From Pichia kudriavzevii (lineage: Eukaryota; Ascomycota; Pichiomycetes; Pichiales; Pichiaceae), in NCBI RefSeq assembly GCF_003054445.1, contig NC_042506.1, positions 1,185,501-1,249,500 of the forward strand: a stretch of 64,000 nt of DNA, in the 5' to 3' direction. Positions 59,623-64,000 of the stretch are shown here, piece by piece. How positions within the stretch are numbered: position 1 is the stretch's first letter; the number at the start of each line of letters is the position of its first letter. Under the pieces are notes generated by a model. It searched no databases, was not told the origin of the DNA, and saw only the letters and a program-made list of their open reading frames with translations. Both the position numbers and the translations under genes were made by a program.

Positions 59623-62600
59623 ATGGAATTCAAAGTCGTTAAGCGTGTGTTGATCGCCAACAGAGGCGAAATTGCGGTTCGGATCATCAATGCTTGCAAG
59701 AAGTACAATTTAACGTCCATTTCAATCTACCCAAAGGAGGACATTGAATCTCTCCACGTCTCACAGGCAGACACGGCGGTCCAACTGGAAGGTACCGGCG
59801 CAAGCGCTTACATCGATATCGACCAGATTGTCAAGATTGCAATTGACGAGAAAGCGGATGTTGTCATTCCAGGCTATGGATTCTTGAGTGAAAACTCGAC
59901 CTTTGCAAACAAGCTCGTTGCCAATGGTATTGCGTTTGCAGGGCCATCCCCGGAGTCAGTTGAGAACTTTGGTTTGAAACACCTGGCAAGACAGATGGCC
60001 ATTGATTGTGGCGTACCGGTTGTTCCAGGATCAGATTTAATTCGTGATGAGACCACGTTGGTCGACACCTGCGAGTCCATTGGATACCCCGTGATTTTGA
60101 AGGCTACAGCAGGTGGTGGTGGTATGGGATTGAAGGTGTGCCACTCGTCGGGGGAAGTTGCAAAGAGCTTTGCGGAAGTCAAGTCGAGAGGTGCAACGCT
60201 ATTTTCCAACACGGGTGTATTCGTTGAGAAATACATCAGGAATGGCCGTCACATTGAAGTGCAAGTTTTTGGTAATGGTCTCGGAGAGGTTGCCTCGTAT
60301 GGTGAAAGAGAGTGTTCGATCCAACGGCGCCACCAGAAGGTCATCGAGGAGACTCCGAGTCCCTTTGTTGAAAGCCTCGGCAAGCAATACGGGTTGAGGA
60401 AGAGCTTGACTGCCTGTGCACGGAAACTTGCGTCCTCGGTCAACTACAAGTCTGCTGGTACGGTTGAGTTTCTAGTCGACGATGACACCGGAGAGTTTTA
60501 CTTTTTGGAAATGAATACCAGATTGCAAGTTGAGCACGGCATAACCGAGCTTGTGTATGGTGTTGATTTGGTTTACTTTATGTTGTTGCAATGTGAACAT
60601 GAGCTGGCAGGCACTGTTTTGGATATCGGCGTTTTAACCGAGAACTTGCAATACAACCATGAAGGCGTGGAGATACCAAACGGCCATGCAATTGAGGTTA
60701 GGGTCTATGCAGAGAATCCACTCAGAGACTTTACTCCATGTCCTGGCAGACTCCATTTGGTTGAGTTCCCAGACGTCAGTTTCACCGACCACCAGCTAAG
60801 AATTGACCATTGGATTGAGACTGGTGGTTGTGTCTCGCCTTACTTTGACCCACTATTAGCCAAGGTTATGGTCTGGTCCCAAACAAGAACGTCGGACAAC
60901 ATCGTCCGTGTGTTGAAGGACACTAAAATCATGGGTCCAGTGAACAACATCCAGTACTGTATTGCGATTCTGGAAAGTGAGGAGTTCAGGAAGGGAGAGA
61001 CTCTAACCAGCTTCTTGGACACGTTTGACTTCCATCCAAAGATGCTTGAATTTGAAGCAGGTGGTAATTACACTACGATCCAAGACCTGCCTGGCCGGCC
61101 TGAAGTTAGACACGGTGTTCCTCGTGCCGGCCCTGTGGACGACCTATCCTTGCAGCTGGCTAATATCATTGTCCACAATGACAGAAACACCGAGGGATTG
61201 GAAATCACAGCCAAGGGCCCTACAATCAAGTTCCATTCATCTGCAATCATTGCTTTTGCAGGCGCAAACTTTCCGATTGTTCTGAACAACGACAAGACCT
61301 TACCCATGTTTGCGGAGCTACACATTCCAGAGGGCTCGGTGGTTGAGGTGGGTAGTGCAGTTGGCCACTCGTCCAAGTGCTACATGGCCATTCGGGGTGG
61401 ATTCCCGGGCGTTTCGAAGTATCTAGGCTCGAAGAGTTGCACACCTGCGCTCAAACTGGGTGGACATCAAGGGAGAACATTTGTTGCTGGTGACTGTTTA
61501 GACATTGCCGAGGTTGAGAGAGTCGATGAGTTCAAGACAGGCTACGCATTACCGCAGTCCTTCATTCCAAATTACGAGGACAGTGAGGTGATTGTTCGAG
61601 TGATCAGTGGACCCCACGACACACCGGACATTGCGTCAGAAGAGGGCTTGCAGACGTTGTACAGCCATCCGTATAGTGTGAACTTCAACTCTAATCGTGG
61701 TGCAATTAGACTCGATGGTCCGGCTTTCAAATTCGAGAGAACCAGTGGGGGTGACGGTGGAGGACATCCGAGCAATATACTCGAGTATCCATATCCATGT
61801 TGTGGTTTGAGCACAGTTGGTAATATCATGGTATTGTTTGGTGTGGATGGCGCAACACTCTCAGGCTTTACGTGCGTTGCTGTTCCTGCGAGTGTGGATT
61901 TTAGGAAGTTCGGGCAAGCTGCAATCAACGGCACGATTCGGTTCAAGCGGGTGTCATACAACGACGCGGTGCAGTTGATGAAGCAGAGAAACGAGTTTCT
62001 CGAGCTGGCGGAAACACGTCCAGTTGCCAGTACAGCAGAAAACATGTATTTGAAGTACGATTCGTTGGAGCAATATGAGAGTGTTGAGTGTGTATTTGGT
62101 AAGACGTTATATCAGAGAGAGGAGGGTGAGAACATGCCGATGGTTTCATTCAGACAGGGCGGTGAGAGCATGATTGTCATTGATTTTGGCACGACGGAGT
62201 TTTCTTTGTTTAACAACGGACGCCAGCACATTCTCGCCAAGGAGATCGAAAGACAGCTGCAAGGCGAGTTTAACTCGATTGAGTGTACTTCAGGTGCCAT
62301 GGCAGTTACGTTTGATCCATTGCTGGTTGCACGGGATGGCTTGCTATCCAAGTTGGTCTTCCTCGAGAAGAACATCCCCAAGATCGAGACGTTGACGGTT
62401 CCATCACGTAAGTTCACATTGCCGGTTTGTTTTGAGCACAGTGCGTTGGATAGCTGCATCAAGAGATACATGCATTCGCAAAGACCGCACGCTCCTTATT
62501 TGCCTAGCAATGTTGAGTATTTGATGAGGGCCAACTGTATTGAGACCTTTGAGGAGTTCAAGAAATGTATTATTGGCAAGGCGGAGGTTGTTACTGCGGT

Positions 62601-63375
62601 ATCGTTTCTGTGTGCAGACCCGTTGCTGGTTAGCGTTGATCCCCGAGCAAGATTCCTAACATCGAAATACAACCCGGCACGTACTTCAACGCCCGCTGGT
62701 GCCATTGGATCCGGCAGTGTGTCTCAGTCCGTCTACCCAGTGGACTCTCCCGGAGGGTACATGATCTGGGGGATGACGTTGCCAAGTTGGTACTGGGATA
62801 CGTTTGGTAGGCTTCACGGCAAGCCATGGCCGTTGGAGGTGTTTGACCAAGTGGTGTATTACGAAGTGTCAGAGGCAGAGCTGGAAGAGCTCAATACTAA
62901 GGTTCTCACGAAGCAGTTGAAGTTTGAGCCCGAGGACACTGTGTTTGATTTTGGCCAGTATTCCGGGTTTCTGGAGTCCATTTCTAGGGAACTGGAGGAA
63001 CTACAGCGGAAGAGGAAGGCGGCGTTTGAAGTTTTGGTCGAGGAGGAGATGACGGATCAACTGCTGTGGGAGAGAGAAAAAGAGGAGGCTAGACTGTCGA
63101 AGACCGACGTTGGGGACTTGTTATCCGATCCAAACACTATCCAGGTGTGTGCTACAATTCCTGCCAATGTCTTCAAACTGAACTTCAAAAAAGACGATGT
63201 GCTTACTGCAGGAAACATCCTTGCGGTGCTAGAAGCAATGAAGATGGAGATCCCACTGAAGATCAGCGACAAGGTAGCCGAACGGGACAACAAATATAGG
63301 ATTGTGGAGAATGTGGTTGAAGAGGGAGATATCGTGGGTCCTGGAGATGCTGTGGCCATTGTGGTTAAGGTCTAA
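59623..63375 (+). CDS. Stand-alone biotin-dependent urea-carboxylase-like enzyme (no allophanate hydrolase)
   Basis: 1250 residues. Biotin carboxylase at 1-450 (VLIANRGEIAVRII, ATP-grasp KATAGGGGMGLKV, FLEMNTRLQVEHGITE). A KipA/PxpC-like domain runs about 475-780 (TTIQDLPGRPEVRHGVPRAG), then a KipI/PxpB-like domain about 830-1060 (GGESMIVIDFGTTEFSLFNN, GGYMIWGMTLPSW). The biotin carrier domain ends the protein with EAMKM, biotinyl Lys 1207. Yeast Dur1,2 has this plus an N-terminal allophanate hydrolase (about 1835 residues in all). That half is absent and not encoded upstream. A LamB/YcsF gene faces it. I infer a lactam/5-oxoproline-type substrate is as likely as urea. Guanidine carboxylase is another option. 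Confidence 0.88.
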   Translation: MEFKVVKRVLIANRGEIAVRIINACKKYNLTSISIYPKEDIESLHVSQADTAVQLEGTGASAYIDIDQIVKIAIDEKADVVIPGYGFLSENSTFANKLVANGIAFAGPSPESVENFGLKHLARQMAIDCGVPVVPGSDLIRDETTLVDTCESIGYPVILKATAGGGGMGLKVCHSSGEVAKSFAEVKSRGATLFSNTGVFVEKYIRNGRHIEVQVFGNGLGEVASYGERECSIQRRHQKVIEETPSPFVESLGKQYGLRKSLTACARKLASSVNYKSAGTVEFLVDDDTGEFYFLEMNTRLQVEHGITELVYGVDLVYFMLLQCEHELAGTVLDIGVLTENLQYNHEGVEIPNGHAIEVRVYAENPLRDFTPCPGRLHLVEFPDVSFTDHQLRIDHWIETGGCVSPYFDPLLAKVMVWSQTRTSDNIVRVLKDTKIMGPVNNIQYCIAILESEEFRKGETLTSFLDTFDFHPKMLEFEAGGNYTTIQDLPGRPEVRHGVPRAGPVDDLSLQLANIIVHNDRNTEGLEITAKGPTIKFHSSAIIAFAGANFPIVLNNDKTLPMFAELHIPEGSVVEVGSAVGHSSKCYMAIRGGFPGVSKYLGSKSCTPALKLGGHQGRTFVAGDCLDIAEVERVDEFKTGYALPQSFIPNYEDSEVIVRVISGPHDTPDIASEEGLQTLYSHPYSVNFNSNRGAIRLDGPAFKFERTSGGDGGGHPSNILEYPYPCCGLSTVGNIMVLFGVDGATLSGFTCVAVPASVDFRKFGQAAINGTIRFKRVSYNDAVQLMKQRNEFLELAETRPVASTAENMYLKYDSLEQYESVECVFGKTLYQREEGENMPMVSFRQGGESMIVIDFGTTEFSLFNNGRQHILAKEIERQLQGEFNSIECTSGAMAVTFDPLLVARDGLLSKLVFLEKNIPKIETLTVPSRKFTLPVCFEHSALDSCIKRYMHSQRPHAPYLPSNVEYLMRANCIETFEEFKKCIIGKAEVVTAVSFLCADPLLVSVDPRARFLTSKYNPARTSTPAGAIGSGSVSQSVYPVDSPGGYMIWGMTLPSWYWDTFGRLHGKPWPLEVFDQVVYYEVSEAELEELNTKVLTKQLKFEPEDTVFDFGQYSGFLESISRELEELQRKRKAAFEVLVEEEMTDQLLWEREKEEARLSKTDVGDLLSDPNTIQVCATIPANVFKLNFKKDDVLTAGNILAVLEAMKMEIPLKISDKVAERDNKYRIVENVVEEGDIVGPGDAVAIVVKV

Positions 63376-63646
63376 TCTGGATGTACTTGTTTAGCCATAT
63401 ATATACATATATATATATATTTATGTATATATCTACATATATTAAATTGTTTTAGTGTTATAATAATAGTTAAAAACACGTCTGGATACGATTAGAAACA
63501 GTCTGGCACCAGGATGTTACAGTTTCTCGTGGAAGTGCATTGGCTGGGCGTCGACCCGAAATTAACGATTCTGTTACAGAGTTCGAGGTTGCTTATACCA
63601 AGGTGGAGTACAGAAGAGCTCTGCATTGTCTGGAGAGTTATATAAA
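63376..63646. other. Convergent intergenic spacer
   Basis: 271 bp between the stops of the carboxylase and LamB genes, with a TATATA-rich stretch at 63398-63445 suited to 3'-end formation. Confidence 0.6.
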
Positions 63647-64000
63647 CTATGCATTGAGTTTCTCAAACGCCCTTCTGGCCGCCTTTATGTTTTCGAGTGA
63701 GTTTGGCATGTCAGAATGCAAGCACAACAAGAACGGTGCATCCTTGAAGTTTAAGGCCACATTCTGTCCATCGTTCGAGATGACAATGTCCTCCAACCCG
63801 GCCTTCAGAACACGTTCGTAGATCATGTCCGGGGTTTTTGGTTGTGAGCTCTGGGATGTGACTAGTCGGCCCTCAGTCGACCAATCAAGATCGGCATAGA
63901 ACTCCTGGATCAAGTCGACACCCATATCCTTGGCAACCGTCTCAAACGTGTGGTTCTTTGCACTGATGACCGGAACCCCAAAGGCCTTGGCAGCTCTCAA
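63647..64000 (-). CDS. LamB/YcsF family protein (5-oxoprolinase subunit A-like), C-terminal part
   Basis: The frame is open to the window end. The apparent start is a TTG inside the gene, so this is the last 118 or so residues of a protein of about 250. It shows GVPVISAKNHTFETVAKDMG, EFYADLDWSTEGRLV, a fungal insertion KTPDMIYERVLKAGLEDI, and the family ending LLCLHSDMPNSLENIKAARR. LamB/YcsF proteins are PxpA-type metal-dependent hydrolase subunits. In bacteria PxpA works with PxpB and PxpC to hydrolyse 5-oxoproline using ATP. In Aspergillus nidulans lamB is needed to use 2-pyrrolidinone. Its neighbour carries the PxpC- and PxpB-like domains fused to a carboxylase. Confidence 0.88.
   Translation of the reverse strand: MRAAKAFGVPVISAKNHTFETVAKDMGVDLIQEFYADLDWSTEGRLVTSQSSQPKTPDMIYERVLKAGLEDIVISNDGQNVALNFKDAPFLLCLHSDMPNSLENIKAARRAFEKLNA

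Overview
The window is nuclear DNA of a budding yeast. It has compact, almost intron-free genes, AT-rich spacers, one tRNA-Leu and one spliced gene with textbook yeast splice signals (GTATGT, TACTAAC). Gene content and divergence from Saccharomyces (JEN-family transporter, PHO5-like phosphatases, HEM13, a lam-type carboxylase beside LamB) fit a species outside Saccharomycetaceae. A Pichia/Issatchenkia-like member of the Pichiaceae is my guess, not proven. CTG codons fall at hydrophobic conserved positions, which suits CTG=Leu. Several open frames begin at TTG. For SYM1, MRPL35, the Zn-cluster gene, YMD8 and HEM13 I moved the start to the first in-frame ATG.

Layout. 1-10.5 kb is dense housekeeping: the MAK5 tail, SUP45 (eRF1) and GCD2 (eIF2B delta) sharing a short divergent promoter, RTS1 (PP2A B56), SYM1, an unrecognised Asn-rich probable regulator, and MRPL35. 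10.5-26 kb is sparse. It holds four direct tandem copies of a BUL1/BUL2-type alpha-arrestin (Rsp5 adaptor) separated by long AT-rich spacers. 26-40 kb holds NMD2/UPF2, an intron-containing ATP synthase subunit e gene (ATP21/TIM11), PTC7, GTB1, a very small Zn2Cys6 protein, a JEN-family carboxylate transporter, a YKR070W-type HAD protein and an unrecognised membrane protein. 40-45 kb has a mostly empty stretch, tRNA-Leu(CAA) and a YMD8-like transporter. 45-52 kb holds three tandem secreted histidine acid phosphatases that are mosaics of one another. 52-64 kb holds HEM13, an NRG1-like repressor, SDS23, a stand-alone biotin-dependent 'urea carboxylase' and, facing it, a LamB/YcsF gene cut by the window end.

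Most notable. (1) Two of the four BUL-like genes (copies 2 and 3) are each split into two long frames at the same codon. The site is TAT-CGA-CGA-C in one and TAT-CGA-CGG-C in the other. In both, a +1 shift restores a full-length protein colinear with the intact copy 4, and the zero-frame stop lies at the same distance. CGA-CGA and CGA-CGG are known ribosome-stalling pairs, so this looks like an undescribed programmed +1 frameshift in an arrestin adaptor family. (2) The urea-carboxylase-like protein lacks the allophanate hydrolase half, carries PxpC/PxpB-like domains and faces a PxpA-like (LamB) gene. Together they look like a lactam or 5-oxoproline utilisation pair under nitrogen (GATA) control. 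(3) The phosphatase array shows sharp gene-conversion tracts and unequal distribution of Pho4-type CACGTG sites.
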